A stretch of DNA of 64,000 nt from Dryocosmus kuriphilus (Eukaryota > Arthropoda > Insecta > Hymenoptera > Cynipidae). The first letter of the stretch is position 1; each line of letters begins with the position of its first letter. Position numbers and translations under genes: made by a program. Positions 1 to 11,888 of the stretch are shown piece by piece. The stretch covers positions 125,375,470-125,439,469 of the forward strand of contig CM076192.1 of the NCBI GenBank assembly GCA_038277395.1, read 5' to 3'. The notes under the pieces were generated by a model. That model was not told where the DNA came from. It did not search any database and saw nothing but the letters and a program-made list of their open reading frames with translations.

Positions 1-1489
1 ACCTAAAATTAGAAATTAAACTAACTACAAAGAACTAGGCTTCTCTACACGGAACTCTGTTCTAGATAATTTCCAAGAAACTAGATATTCTAAATCCTAA
101 CACTCAACATTGCTCAATTAAAATTTTAAGTTAATCATCTCCAAAATTAACTCAAATTTATAGCCTCGATCGCTTAGATCGAGTAATATTTCAATCGTAC
201 AGAAAAACTAATCTTACCTCAAAACTAATCTTACCACAAAACTAAGCATAACACAAAACTAAAAATGATAACCTAGCTCATCCTGCTCTCTAAACCCGAA
301 TTAGTAGAAAAATAATAATTGGTAGTAGTTTTCTACTCATTCTATTAGTTTTGATTAGTTTACTGGCAATTAGTAGAAAACTACTGATTCAGTGTGCTAA
401 ATAAATAGGTTACCGTATATCTAGGTACCGTTTTTAAATGGTAGTTTAAAATAAGTTTAAAAACTTATTATACAATGTATAGAATTTTATTGAAATGAAA
501 TATTATTAAATATTACAAAAACTTCGAACGACTTCGGAAAGAGAATCATTTAATGTCTAATGAGTTAAGTGTTATGTACTAAGGTGGATTACTGAAAATT
601 CTGGAAGTAAATTAGAATGTCCATGCGCGGAAAAATGAATCTTTTAAAGTTACATATTCAAATTTGCTGAAAATTTCTGCAATTCTAGCAGATATAATAT
701 TTCACAATAACAGATAAAATCTGTTAATGTTACAACTCAATATGTAAAATTTACAGAAAAGTTCCTTTTAGAGTCATCTGCTAAAGTGGCAGAAAGTATC
801 TGTTGTATTTACAACTTACAAAATCTGTTGACTCGAGACACTGAAAATTTCTTAATTTTACAGAATATATCCGTAAATTTTACAGACTTCAATCTGTTCC
901 CAGTATCCGATAAGAAGGTTCAAAATAAACTGAACTAAAATGCACACAAGTATTGCAGAATTTTAAGTGTTTTTAATAGGATATTTATCACGTTTTTGAA
1001 ATATGCGTTGTAATTTCTATTAGTGGAGAAATATTGCACCTGATTTTAATCATTTTTCATTTGATAACTCATTTAGTCATTAATGTCTTTTTCATTATGT
1101 CTTACTGTTAACAATAGTAAAATAATTATAATTAACTGTATCGATTAATTATATTAATTAATCTAAGGAAAAATTTTAAGCACACAAAAAATAGAATAAT
1201 CTTATTTCTTTTTATATCAGAATTAATTAAAAATACTTATAACGACTAAGAATTTTCGAAACTAATTAAACTATCATTCAGTGTTATATTTAATACTGTT
1301 AAATTATTAATAATTATATGTTATTCATATCTAAAAATATGCTTTTCAAAAACAATAATTAATTTTAAAATAAATGAGCCTAATTCATTAACTATATTTT
1401 TCAATTTTAAGGGACACACTTGAAAATTAATATTATGAACAAATATTAATGTTACAAGTGCCTCAAATATAACTTCAGTTCAATGTTTA
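1..1489. other. AT-rich spacer, no gene
   Basis: No convincing coding frame on either strand. Around 206-262 an AAAACTAATCTTACC-like word recurs about four times in tandem. Between about 315 and 395 two copies of a TAGTTTTCTAC-like word lie in opposite orientation. From about 655 to 905 the words ACAGA and CTGTAAA recur in both orientations, which looks like a decayed repeat. The rest is plain A/T-rich sequence. Confidence 0.6.
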
Positions 1490-1624
1490 TTTACATTCTC
1501 TCCCTTTTACGGGTTTAAGAGTCTTCACCAAACCATTACAAGTATCTATACATTCAATTCCTTATATCATACCTTATCGATATCTTACTGCTACTATGTA
1601 CAATCTTTCTTATTATCTACTCTT

Positions 1625-3560
1625 ATGTTTCTACGCTTGCAATCGAGACCAGTACTTTCATTTCCTCTTGCCTTTACCAATCTATCATTGATCTTTTCTT
1701 TCTCGACTCTACTTTATACTTTTACTTATATCATGACACTTTTTCTTTCTCTTAACTTTTCTAACTTCTTCATCCATCCCTCTCCCTGTCCATTCCCATT
1801 CAGAATCTCTTTCACTCTCTCTTCCACACTTTTCTCTTCCTCTTCATCACCTGTACACCTTTCCAACACATGCACCCACGATTCTTGCTCATAACCACAT
1901 ATTCTACACCGATTCTCCTACTCTTACATCCAGTACCTACTCTCCCTTACTCCCTCTCCCATTCTAAATCTCATCATTCTGTTCCATTTATTCTCCTTCT
2001 TTAACTTCTTCAAATACTCTGGCTCTCCTTCCCACTTTATCATACTGTACCAACTATTGTACCTTAAGTTCACGATTTATGTCTATCTTTCCTCCCTTTG
2101 TCTCGCCAAAAGATCGTTCTCTATTCCTTGCCAATCTCTTAATCTGCCCATTCGTACTCTATTCTCTCCTCCTTGCGTACCTTTCTTCTTCCTATTTCGA
2201 CCTATGCATGTTCTCCCTTCTATCCTTGTCTTCTATCTCCCTTGTACACGCTTGTGCGATCTTACTTCCTTCTCCCTTCCTTAGTTTTTCTTCAAAATTC
2301 CAAGCCCTTTTTAGCTGCCTTATTAGCATTTTTTCCCGGCCTATCTCTTCCCTCAACATATAACCTGGGCAGCTCCATCCCACCCCGGCGACCCATCTCA
2401 AAAATCTTTCATGCATGCTTTCCACTCTCTTATATTCATTCCATCCTCAAAATTTCATTCCATAACTCACCACTGACCACACTAAAACATCAAACATCCA
2501 TACTCACATTCTCCAATCATCCTTGAATCTTCTCTTTGTTATGCCCTACACTTGGCCCATTAGCATACTTCCGCACTCCAATCTCTTTCTTACTTGCACC
2601 TCATTCCTTTCCCTTGTTTCGAAACAGTACCCAAGGTAACAAAATTCTTCTACCAATTCTTCTACTTTGCCATACATCTTCCATTCATACTCTATACTAC
2701 ACCTCCTTTTTCTAAAACACATCATCTTAGTTTTCTTCACATTAACCGTCAAGCCTTTCTCTCTCACATATTCTTCAAATATTCTCATCATTAGACTCAT
2801 CCCTCTTTCATCATCTGCTATTAATACCATATCGTCCGCGAATGCTAGCGAATATAGCTTGCCATTTTCCAATTTCGTTCCTCCTTTTCCTTTCCTTGCC
2901 AATTTCTCCTCTAAATCTGCTAGTAGAATACTAAATAGTAATGGGCTTAGTGGACATCCCTGCCTTAGACCTCTTCCCGTCCAAAACTCCTCTCCTTTCC
3001 TTTTCCCTGTTCTTACCTTCATCCTAGTTTCTATAAATATCTCTTTTATCCTTTCTACTAGACTTTCTTCTATCCCTCTCCCTTTTGAGGCCTTCCATAG
3101 CAACCCTCTGTTGACCGATCCAAACGCCGCTTTCAAATCTACAAAAAGTGCGACCAGTTTTCCTTTCTTCTGACCTAAGTTCTTGTTCACTAAATAGTTA
3201 AGCACATAAATGTTGTCTGCTGTCCCCATTCCTTTTCTAAAGCCTGTTTGGTTGTGCGGTATGCTTCCCCTTTCTTCGACCTGCCTTTCCAGCCTTTCCC
3301 TACGCACTTCTGCGTAAACTTTGTAACCCACTGACATGATTGTAACCCCTCTATAGTCTTGCACATTTTTTCCTTCTCCCTTCTTAATCACTGGTATTAC
3401 CACCCCTGTCCGCCATTGTTCTAGCCAACCTTCTCCTTTCCATACCTTATTACATATCCTCCACATCTCTTCTCTTACCCTCTCCCCACCATATTTCAGT
3501 GCTTCGTTTTCGATGCCTTTATCTCCTCGCTACTAATCACGTTTTCTCTGTCCCCATCCT
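1625..3560 (-). pseudogene. LINE copy A reverse transcriptase and C-terminal region
   Basis: This would copy element RNA into DNA at the nicked target. The best-preserved stretch is 2546-3466 (306 codons). It contains in order the fingers motif GFRKGMGTADN, palm motif A (LFVDLKAAF), RQGCPLSPLLF, and the catalytic FADDMVLIADD (YADD-type box with F for Y). It then runs into a thumb region. Downstream the homology continues in another frame at 2192-2425, with a PGYMLREE motif matched in copy C as PGYMVREE. Near 1860-1910 lies a C-X2-C-X8-H-X4-C knuckle, also present in copy C. The frame changes between these blocks show it is a pseudogene. No RNase H domain is evident. Confidence 0.85.
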
Positions 3561-4214
3561 CTGCAACTACCTTCCTCCCTTCACCCTATTTCCCACCCCT
3601 CCTAGCACACCCTTAAAGTATTCTGTCCACTCCATCATTTTTATTTCCTCGTTTATGCCCCTCTTTCTTCCTCTTTCCCTATTAATCACTTCCCACTCTC
3701 TCCCTTCCTTAACCGCTTCCTCCACCTCTTCTTTACATACCTTTCTTTTCTCCCTTTGCTTCTTTTTGCTTAAAATTTTCTCATGCTCTTTTTTCCTCTT
3801 GTTGTAGTCTTCTTTCTTTATTTCCCCTCTCCTTCATTTTCTAACACATTCTTTAATCCTTACTATATCCTCTCTGAACTCCACATCTCACCATCCTCTC
3901 TTACATTTCTCTCCTTCGTTTTTCGACCTCACCTCAGACTTTACTTTGACAATCACGTTTTTAAGATTTTCTATGATCTTGTCTATCCCTTCCTCTTCCA
4001 TACCTCCAATATTCTCATTTTACATTCTTTCTGTAAATTTCCTTAACTTATCTTTCCCCCATTTTTATTTTGATCTCCCCAGCTTCTCTCGTGTTCCCTT
4101 TTCTGCGCTTGAGGCTTCTACTTCTCAATATCGCTATCACTGGGAAGTGTTCAGACCCTACTTCATCATCCACTTCCATTCTCAGCATTAACTTCCTGAT
4201 TTTTTCTTCTGCTA

Positions 4215-4960
4215 AAATGTAATCAATTACTGTGTCTCCTTTACCTTAAGAGTCACCTCGTCCTCTTCATCCCCCCTTGCCTTTCCATTACAGATGAACC
4301 ACCCGGACTCTCCTATCAGTTCTAATACCTTCCTTCCCTCTCTGTCCGTTTCCTTGTGCTTTGACTTTCTCATATAAACCTCTTTTTCTTCGTCCCACCT
4401 TTCTCCCCCTTGTTCTCCAGTCCACGCATTAAGATCCCCTCCTATTAACACCAAATCCTCCTCCTTTTGTTCTGTCCATCTCTTTATCACATTCCACCCT
4501 TCTTCCTCCCCTCTTCTCCTATACACACATACAATGTTCACTTTTACTTTCCCCACTTTTATTCTTCTCACTATTATTCCCTCCATTTCTGCCGTATTCT
4601 TACGTTCTCCCTTTTCTACTACCAACTCCTTTCTTACCCCTGACAACATGCCACCCATACCCCTTCCTTTTACATTTTTCTTTCTTGCTCCTTGCATCTC
4701 CCATACATAGCCTCTCGGCAAACATCTTTTCAGGCCCTTCCAGTCCTTCTCCTCCGTCCATGTTTCACTCATAATTATCGCATCCCATTTTTGCCCTTCT
4801 TCCCAGAATCCTGTATCTTTGTTCTTTAATCCTTCCACATTCCAAAACGCCACATTCACTTCTCTCTCTTTATCTATCCTTGCTTGATTCCTTCCATTCA
4901 ATTCTTTTTGCCTTGAATACCCCCCCCCCCACCCGCCCATTCTGTGTCTTTACTATTTTC
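4215..4960 (-). pseudogene. LINE copy A apurinic-type endonuclease
   Basis: This is the nicking domain that starts target-primed reverse transcription. The open part is 237 codons (4227-4940). Visible family motifs are VAFWNVEGL near the start, IIMSETW with the catalytic Glu, IVCVYRRRGEEEGW in the middle, and LIGGDLNAWTG with the catalytic Asp/Asn pair. The frame stops just where the final SDH-type block should follow (VTLKVKETQ then stop). About 0.7 kb of broken frame separates it from the reverse transcriptase, although in an active element both form one ORF2. The same domain in copy B is clearly homologous. Confidence 0.85.
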
Positions 4961-6290
4961 TTCATTTCTGCTTCCCTTTTCTGCCCCTTTCCTACCTATC
5001 CTCAGATCTTCTACTTCCTTGTCCAATATCCACTCATCTCCATTTACCCATATCCTATCTTTTCCAATCCTTACCCTTTCTCCTTTATTCCTCTCTGTCC
5101 ATGCTCTGCCCTCTATCGTCCATTTTCTCTTCCTCTCCACGCACGACATATCTTCCTCTATTCTCTCCCTTCTTCCTTTCAGCGCCTTTTTTTTCTCTAT
5201 AACTTCATATTTTTCCTTCTCACCCACAGCTTTACGAACAGCAAAAATACCGTCCTATTCCTCCTTCCTATTCTTTTTACCTCTTCTACCCTTACTTGTG
5301 CTCCGATGTCTTTTATCAGCTTCCTAACCTCTCCCTCTCCTGTTTCGCTGTCTGTTTTCATGCCTTTGATTATGACGTTTCTTTTTCTCTTTGCTTTTTC
5401 TTCTCCCTCCAGGCTCCTTTCCACTTGCCTGAATCTCCTGCCTAACCTCTCATTATTCTCCTTCAATTGCTCCCTACCTCCTCCTTTCCCCCTCATATTC
5501 TCATTCGTCACCTCCATTTTTCTCACTCTCTCCTCTATTTGTACCAGTCCCTCTTCCTATCTTCCCTCTTCCTATCTCCCTCGTGCTCCCTCTGCCTCTC
5601 TTCTATACTTTCTAATTTACTCCATACCTTTTCTTTTTCCAGTTTCCAACGATCATCCCAATCTTCCCACTTCTCTTTCACCTTCCTAACCTCCTCCCTA
5701 ATAACCTCTGCCCCCTTTCACTGCATTCCTTCGAGCTTTTTATACGTCTCCTCCTTGAAACTATTAATTAAGGCTTCTATTTTCTAAAACATATCTCCCT
5801 CCTCTATTGCCCTTTCTGGGGTCTTTTTCTTCCATTTGGATTTTTTTATCTCTTCTTCTTTCTCACATACTTGCTCCTCTTCCCTTTTCCCTTTATCCAT
5901 CCCCGATATATCCCCCTCGCTGCCGGTAGAGCTCCCCCTTTGTTGCCATTTCTCTAGTAAATTCCTCGACCCCTCGTTGCTCGCCCTGCCACTCTCTACC
6001 CTTTCCACGTTCGCCTTCCTCCCCCTTCTTTTTCCTGTTCCGCTGGGCGTCATGAAGTCATCTTCGCCAACGTGGCCACCGCTGACGTCCCTGCTCTCAT
6101 CTATCTCACCTGTTGCATCCCCTCTATTCCGGCTTTCATTCGTTCCGAGAGAGTCTGAGCTACTTTCGCCCTTCTGCTGCCCTCTGTCTACCGGACTTCG
6201 TAATAACGACACTCTCCGCTCTACCTTACCTTTCAATAATTGTCCAACTCTATGCGCCTACCCCCTCACTTCCCCTTGCCATTAAATTTC
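4960..6290 (-). pseudogene. LINE copy A ORF1 (coiled coil plus RRM-like)
   Basis: This is the RNA-binding chaperone-like protein of LINE particles. The first open piece (5784-6236) is rich in S, G, E and K. It ends in a TAG at 5784-5786, after which the homology to copy B resumes (KIEALINSFKEE against copy B NLESLIKGLRED). The second piece (5197-5526) is a charged coiled coil followed by RKRNVIIKGMKTDSETG, the start of an RRM-like core. Copy B has the equivalent RSRNIVIRGIKVDSESG. The third piece (4898-5227) is K/E/R-rich and overlaps the endonuclease start. Several stops and frame changes are present. Confidence 0.7.
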
Positions 6291-6690
6291 TTTCACCCCT
6301 ATCCCTCTGCCTACAACTCACCCTCCTGACTCCGAACCTACACCCTCTCTGTGACCACCCTTCTACCCCTTTCCTCGCGCCCCTTGACCTTTCCACACTT
6401 TCGCTCAACTCCGCGCTGACAGACAATTTACAACCTAACCTCAAACTCACCACTCATTCACTTTTCGCTTTTTTAATTCACTTTCACACTTGTTCTTACG
6501 CTCCCATCAGTCACGCTAAACTTGTAAGCCTTTCTTTATCACACAACACACTTTCAACTTACTCCCTCCGCTCTCCCCTTCTGCTTCTCCAAAAACGATC
6601 GCACTTTAAAAACTCCGTACCGACTCTATTGGCACTGGAAACAAGAGTCCCCTTCAAATATAACTTAAAATTATTTAAGGTTTAAGAAAA

Positions 6691-7285
6691 AGCCTTAATT
6701 CTTACATCTTCTTCATCTTCTTCATTCAATCTTACATCAAGGGACGCATGCACATTTCCGCATAAAATACATCATTTACAAGCATCGCTTACAATAAATA
6801 AAGTAGCATAGGATATACAAAATGTATTTCCACTTGAAGTACATCATTCATATACAGAGGATTCTATATGATCCTGACATGAATGGTAGCCTGAATTCCA
6901 TACAACCCTGCATTATTTCTATTCCAAATTCTATACAAGCCTGCCATTAATTCTAATACAAATTAGAATAATTAGAAAAAATTATAGCAAAAAAGAAACG
7001 AAAAAAATTTGATATGTTGCGTATGGTATTAATCTCACCTAAACTTATGCAACCAAATATGTTTTTATATCGTTGTGGTATAGAAATGCTAATGTCCCTC
7101 TATTTTCTTATTGAAACAATATCATGCCAGGGTTGTAGAGAATTCAGACTAGAATTCACGTCAACAATATACAGAATCCATTCTACCTAAATTCTATAGA
7201 CTTTTTCCACGTGAGTTGAGTTATGCTTGGAATATTCCATTGGATGTCGCAATTTTCGTCCTGTAGGATATTCATCGCGATATTC
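6691..7285. other. AT-rich spacer with a short two-copy repeat
   Basis: No gene seen. Between about 6890 and 6960 two similar ~35-bp words occur (ATTCCATACAACCCTGC and ATTCTATACAAGCCTGCC). The segment nearest the next ORF (7190-7285) may still be coding: read on the minus strand past the ORF's TAG it stays open for about 33 more codons. Confidence 0.5.
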
Positions 7286-7795
7286 CTAGCAGTCCTTATA
7301 TTCTTTTAACTCTGATACATAGGCAGGGCCACCTGGCAGTAGAACAAACATGTGGTCGTTAAGTGTGCAGTAATTTATGGTATCAAGAAGGATCTGAGGT
7401 GGAGGGTCAAACATCTCGAATTCATTAGCTGTGAAGCATGACTTAGTTCCTATACGTAGCTCAGCGTTCCTTGGACCCTGAGGGCTCTCATCAGCACGGG
7501 GACCCCCACGAGCATTAGGATTATGATTGAGAGCTCGATTTACTGGCATAAGTGTCAGGGCATAAAAATCACAGCCATCCGACCGTATAAAAGCAGAAAC
7601 AATTTCTTGATCAGCCAAGTTCGCGTTTTGTAGCAACCAGTCGGGTACTTCGTCGTAAATCCATTCATCAATTTCACTACCAAACCTAGATCCATCCACC
7701 ATTTCTACGTGAATAGTGTTTTCCGTTACAGTCCTAAATTCATCTGCACCTAATTTTGTAAGGAAAAAGTCGATATTTATAGAGTTCTTGTACAT
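7286..7795 (-). CDS. Hypothetical protein, 169 codons, family not recognised
   Basis: An uninterrupted minus-strand frame with mixed, protein-like composition, unlike the surrounding AT-rich DNA. Features seen: an N-terminal NIDFFLTKLGADEFRTV block, an acidic/aromatic EIDEWIYDEVPDWLLQ segment, a Pro/Gly/Arg-rich middle (RGGPRADESPQGPRN), and a C-terminal block with PPPQILLDTINY and LLPGGPAYVSELKEY. I see no signal peptide, membrane span or catalytic motif that I can name. The Met at 7795 is the first one after an upstream in-frame TAA. After the TAG the frame remains open for about 33 codons (starting EYRDEYPTGRK), so the TAG may be a mutated codon and the protein longer. It could be a host gene exon, a domesticated element or a fragment of a larger transposon. 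Confidence 0.5.
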   Translation of the reverse strand: MYKNSINIDFFLTKLGADEFRTVTENTIHVEMVDGSRFGSEIDEWIYDEVPDWLLQNANLADQEIVSAFIRSDGCDFYALTLMPVNRALNHNPNARGGPRADESPQGPRNAELRIGTKSCFTANEFEMFDPPPQILLDTINYCTLNDHMFVLLPGGPAYVSELKEYKDC

Positions 7796-8486
7796 CGGTA
7801 TATAACCTAAACTTTTAACTTAGAAATGAAGAACCCTACCCACTCTAAAACCAAATTAGTGGACATTTGACTAATGAAATTAGTTATATTATATCTGATC
7901 ATCAAGTACAATGAGTAGCAGCACAGAAAACACAAACGATAAAGTTTAAACAAATTCCAGGTAAGGAATTCGTTGCAAAAAGAAATTAAACTTGTTGGGT
8001 AAACTTCATCAGAGAGAAAATTGAATTTAAGCTTTATTGCAGGTAAAATTTGGCGCGGTTAAAGTTTATGTTTCGCAAAGGTTTATCTTAAGATGGAATA
8101 AAAATTGTCGTCTTCTACTTCGTCAACAGCAGTCCGAAATACAGCAAAGAATAAGTAAAATCAGGCGAGAAATCTGGTAAACAGATTTCAAAAAATATTG
8201 CGCTTATTTCAATGACATTTCAAAAATAATTATACTTATCACGGACCAATTAAAATATCTTTTTCGTGACTGACAATGAATTGCTTGCTACATCTACAGT
8301 CCAAGTCGGCATAAGGCTACAACAAGGCTTATGAAGTTCATAACATCGTAATCGATTTTAATAGATCCAAAGTGAAACTTTCTCCCTCAGTCGGTATTAC
8401 AGTTTGGAATCAAAACGAAAAATGGGAGTCGGATTTAAATTTGAAATTAACAGATTATATGATATTGAGTGTCAAGAATACGTTTG
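7796..8486. other. Spacer, no gene
   Basis: AT-rich sequence between the hypothetical ORF and the hAT terminus. I see no open frame, RNA gene or strong repeat in it. Confidence 0.5.
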
Positions 8487-11340
8487 CAGTGGCGTAACTA
8501 GCTGAAGTGACACCCGTTGCGGACATTGAGGTGTCACCCCAAGAAAGAAAACTGTTAAAATTATTAAAAATCCGATAGACAGAAAGTGTGACTTTATTGA
8601 TATAAATAAAAGTCATTATTAATTAAGTTACAATTTAGTGATAGTAATAGTACTCTTTTATTGTACGTTCTTTGATATTCGTGTATAAGTTAAGAACTAG
8701 ATATAACAAAAAAAGGATAAGAGTAGAATTAAAATAAACTCATATACATATTATGTAAAAACATTTAAAATCTCTTCACTCTGGCTTCAACAGCTGCAAG
8801 CTCGGAAATCACGTCCTTAAAATTTACATTTTGCGTTGCCTCATGTTCTATCGTTAACATTCCAAGATTGTTAAGTCCCATTTCATTCATTGTAGCCCGC
8901 AAGTAATTTTTAATTAATTTTAAATTGCTAAAACTCGTCTCACAAGAAGTAACTGATACGCAAATTGTCATAAATAATATTAGTGCGATCATTAGATTCG
9001 GAAGAGAATCCGGAACATCTCATTCCACGATAAGGTTAAAATAATCTAGAGACACCCCAATTAGAACCTGTAAATTGGCAGCTTTCAAGTGTCTTCTCAA
9101 CATCTGTATCACTAAGAGAAGTTTCGTTTCTGATACCTCATCATAAAAACAAGTAAATTTTGATACAGATAATTTCAACTCTTCAATGTTTGCGAAAAGC
9201 AAATTATTTGTCTGCGAAACCTCAGACAATAAGGCTACATCTTAAATGGGCTTTGATCTAGTTCGGAGTTTAGTACTGAATCGGTCAAGACATTCCAACA
9301 TATCCTTTTGCAGTTCAGCTCTCAGTGTCAGACCTGCATCCGTGGCCAACTCACCGGCCATTCGTTTCTTAGGACGAATTCTTCTTTCCATTGGAATGTC
9401 TTAGTCCTTTGCATTTTTTACAGCAAGATCTATTGCCCCTTCTACAATGAGACTCCGTTTCTTTTCAATATAAGGACGAAGCGCCTCTATTTTTATAACT
9501 GATTAATCAACACTCAAGCCATTACTTTGTAATACAATCTGAGTAGAAGTTGTTTCCCTTAGTACATCATTCCAAAGAAAAGATAACAAAGAAATGTGAA
9601 GTTACACACAGCTGGTATGATGTTATGTGCAGCACTTCTTGTATCTGCATTTTTTGTCGATCACATAATTCGTCAATGGTAGACACAATCCCATCGAAAT
9701 TTTCAGTCATCACCTTTACTGTAGCGTAATGAGCCCTCCAAAGCGTGTTTGCGAGTCTTTTAGCTGATGCTTTGATGTGTTTAAGAAGCACTTCCCAACG
9801 CCTAGTGGAAGCAGGAAAAAATGTGAAAATCATGTTTGCTGTTCCGAAAAATGTTACACATGATACATTTTGTGCACATGAGTGTTGGGCACAAAAATTG
9901 ATTGTGTGATCTCTCGTATACGTCCAAAAAAAATTACTTTCTTATTTCTTCCTTCATAATGGCTTGCACTCCTTCATGTATGCTGCTACTAACAGTTGCA
10001 TTATCATATCCCTGAGAACGACACAACGTAATATCTAAACAGTCATTTTCGAGCTTCTTGAAAATTTTATCACATAAACCATGGGCTTTTAACCATGTAG
10101 AGGAAAAAATATAATGAATACTTCTTTGACTTCCACATTTCTATTATCAATTTTCACATAACGAATCACTTCCGATATTTGATCAATATGTGAAATGTCA
10201 GTTGTACTATCAGACAAAATTCTAAAATATTTAGCAGATTTAATTTCGTTAAGGAGCTTAAATTCTACGTGGTTCGCAAAAATATTTATAAATTCATCTT
10301 GTATATCTAGCGACAAATACGATACTTTCGATGATTTAAGATGCTTCAAATTCAAGATGTGTACTTTCAAGACCACATCAAATTTTCACAATTGTTGGAC
10401 TAGATCTAAGAAGTTACCTTTATCTGATGAGCCTTACCCTTCATCATGTCCAAGAAATGGTAGGTTATGTTTAGCTAGAAACAAGATTATATCTATTAAT
10501 CTTAATAAAAGATACTTCCACTTCTGTTTTTCAGTATCAATTAATTCCAAGGCTGCGTCAACTATAGTTTTATGCAATTTTAACATCATTCCCAAAGTTT
10601 ACCGCTTTCAAAGTTTTTCAGATGTTCACTTGAAGTTTCATGTTCGGATAATCTGGGCGTTAGCTTCCACCACTTCTGAAATACAGTCGTAAATGCTATC
10701 TTTTTATTAGTACTATTGGTGACAGCAAATAAACGACAGCAGGAGCAGTTTAGGTCATTAGTTATAGGAGAATAAACCATCCATGACTGCAGAATTTTTA
10801 CACCATTAGGCATCACTTTGTAAAACCATTCGTTTGAAAAAAGACGAACATCTCCTTCTATTTTTAACCCGTGTCTAGATATAGTGGTAAACGGTCCTTC
10901 TTTGTTTTGGACATGTTCACTTCCTTTTTTTACTCTCCCAATACAAACATTATCAGAAACGGGTATACTGCAACGTGAGACATCTCTCAAGGCCTGAAGT
11001 GATTCATCCATGCACATAATGTCTTCGACAGTAAAAGCATCATCAGTGCTATCAGTGTCATTTTCAGCATTTGGTTCAGATTCGTCTTCTTCAAGTGTTA
11101 TCATAATTAATTCTGTATTGTCGCCGTTGCTTCCTGAAGGTGAGCTAATATTGTCAGAATCATTCCTTGCATCAACGTGAGAATCAGTTTCTTCTGATGA
11201 ACTTGGTGTTTCATCAGATTTGGTCACATGTTTAAAGATGGATCCAGGCATGCTCCGAACTTCATCCATTTTAGTCTGTTTGGCTTTTCTCTCCTGAAAC
11301 CCACTTTTTCTTTTAGATGTTTAAACTCCTCGAGTCATAC
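8487..11340 (-). mobile_element. Decayed hAT-family DNA transposon
   Basis: Coding fragments of a hAT transposase lie in the correct order on the minus strand. The downstream end has a typical hAT terminus, CAGTGGCGTAACTAGC, at 8487-8502. A similar but not identical terminus (minus strand CAGTGGTGTAGCTAG) occurs at 53925-53939. I could not find the matching terminus near 11.3-11.4 kb, so the upstream border is approximate and that end may be lost. Size of about 2.85 kb fits an intronless hAT with short flanks. Confidence 0.8.
8765..11269 (-). pseudogene. hAT transposase (TTF-type zinc finger, ZMYM-like), broken
   Basis: A cut-and-paste transposase in at least five frames. From its N-terminus: 10586-11269 has an acidic Ser/Asp leader, then a TTF-type zinc finger block (SWMVYSPITNDLNCSCCRLF ... 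FQKWWKLTPRLSEHETS). 10089-10376 gives the RNase H-like start (KYFRILSDSTTDISHIDQIS), where SDSTTD carries the expected acidic residue. 9567-9833 gives RRWEVLLKHI and AKRLANTLWRAHYATVK. 9020-9229 belongs to the helical insertion. 8765-8992 is the hAT dimerisation tail (SCETSFSNLKLIKNYLRATM). Stops and shifts between blocks make it non-functional. The family resembles zinc-finger MYM type 1-like hAT proteins. Confidence 0.8.
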
Positions 11341-11675
11341 TTCTCCTTTTAGAAAACGTATTCTGAGAAATATTTTCGATTAGTAGTTACTATCATTGTC
11401 ATGAATTCTTAATATATGTATTTGTATGGAATTTAGACCGAAAATTTAAAAAAAATTTTGACCTCCAATACTAAAATGACTGTCACGTGACCGCATTTTG
11501 TATGGGAGGCCCAAATTTTTTTTCATATTTCGAAATAAGTTTTTTGGTGAAAGATGTTCAGTATCATGAGCGCAATCACGCTGTAAAGTACCCGGAACTA
11601 ATATAAATCTAGTCGGTAGGTACGAAATGTTTAAAAATTATTTTCTTTAATGTTAGGACATGTATATATATATAT
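11341..11675. other. Spacer with a perfect E-box palindrome
   Basis: No gene. GTCACGTGAC at 11483-11492 is a perfect 10-bp palindrome around CACGTG. A (TA)n run follows at about 11662-11675. Nothing else supportable. Confidence 0.45.
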
Positions 11676-11849
11676 TTAAAGGACATATTGACGGGTTCTT
11701 ACCACGATTTACTTTAGTTTACAAAGTTTCTCGATATTTCGATGCACTTGATAATGATGCTTGCATCAAGATCGCGGAACTAAAAGGGATCGGATGACTC
11801 GGTAAAAAAAAAATAAGTCGTGGTAGGAACCCATCAACATTTCCTTTAA
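11676..11849. mobile_element. Short MITE with ~32-bp inverted ends and TTAA flanks
   Basis: The ends read AGGACATATTGACGGGTTCT from 11680 and, on the other strand, AGGAAATGTTGATGGGTTCC from 11845. The match continues through CTACCACGACTTA. Both ends are flanked by TTAA (11676-11679 and 11846-11849), the target duplication used by piggyBac- and Kolobok-type elements. No coding capacity. Assignment to one of those superfamilies is inference. Confidence 0.65.
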
Positions 11850-11888
11850 TCGTAATGATAATCGCGAAAGTATGGAACAATTAATGTA

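Larger units (their letters stand above)
1490..6690 (-). mobile_element. APE-type non-LTR retrotransposon (LINE), copy A, broken
   Basis: Read on the minus strand, the order is an ORF1-like coiled-coil/RRM-like region, an apurinic-type endonuclease, a reverse transcriptase, a C-terminal cysteine/histidine knuckle and a short 3' end. Length of about 5.2 kb is normal for a complete LINE. The coding strand is purine-rich, so the plus strand looks like a long C/T tract. The 3' end near 1490-1530 carries a conserved word (minus strand AAACCCGTAAAAGGGAG) that is also the tail of the SINE at 14.5 kb. Frames are repeatedly broken, so the copy is inactive. The clade (Jockey, I, R1 or L1 type) cannot be decided by eye. 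The 5' border near 6690 is approximate. Confidence 0.85.

Noticed and set aside
1625..6685. Long plus-strand frames rich in Ser, Phe, Leu and Pro
   Set aside because: They are shadows of the purine-rich minus-strand LINE. Endonuclease and reverse transcriptase motifs are on the minus strand.
11483..11492. GTCACGTGAC palindrome as a clock or USF-type regulatory site
   Set aside because: A single E-box with no gene start nearby is expected by chance at this scale. Noted only in the spacer entry.
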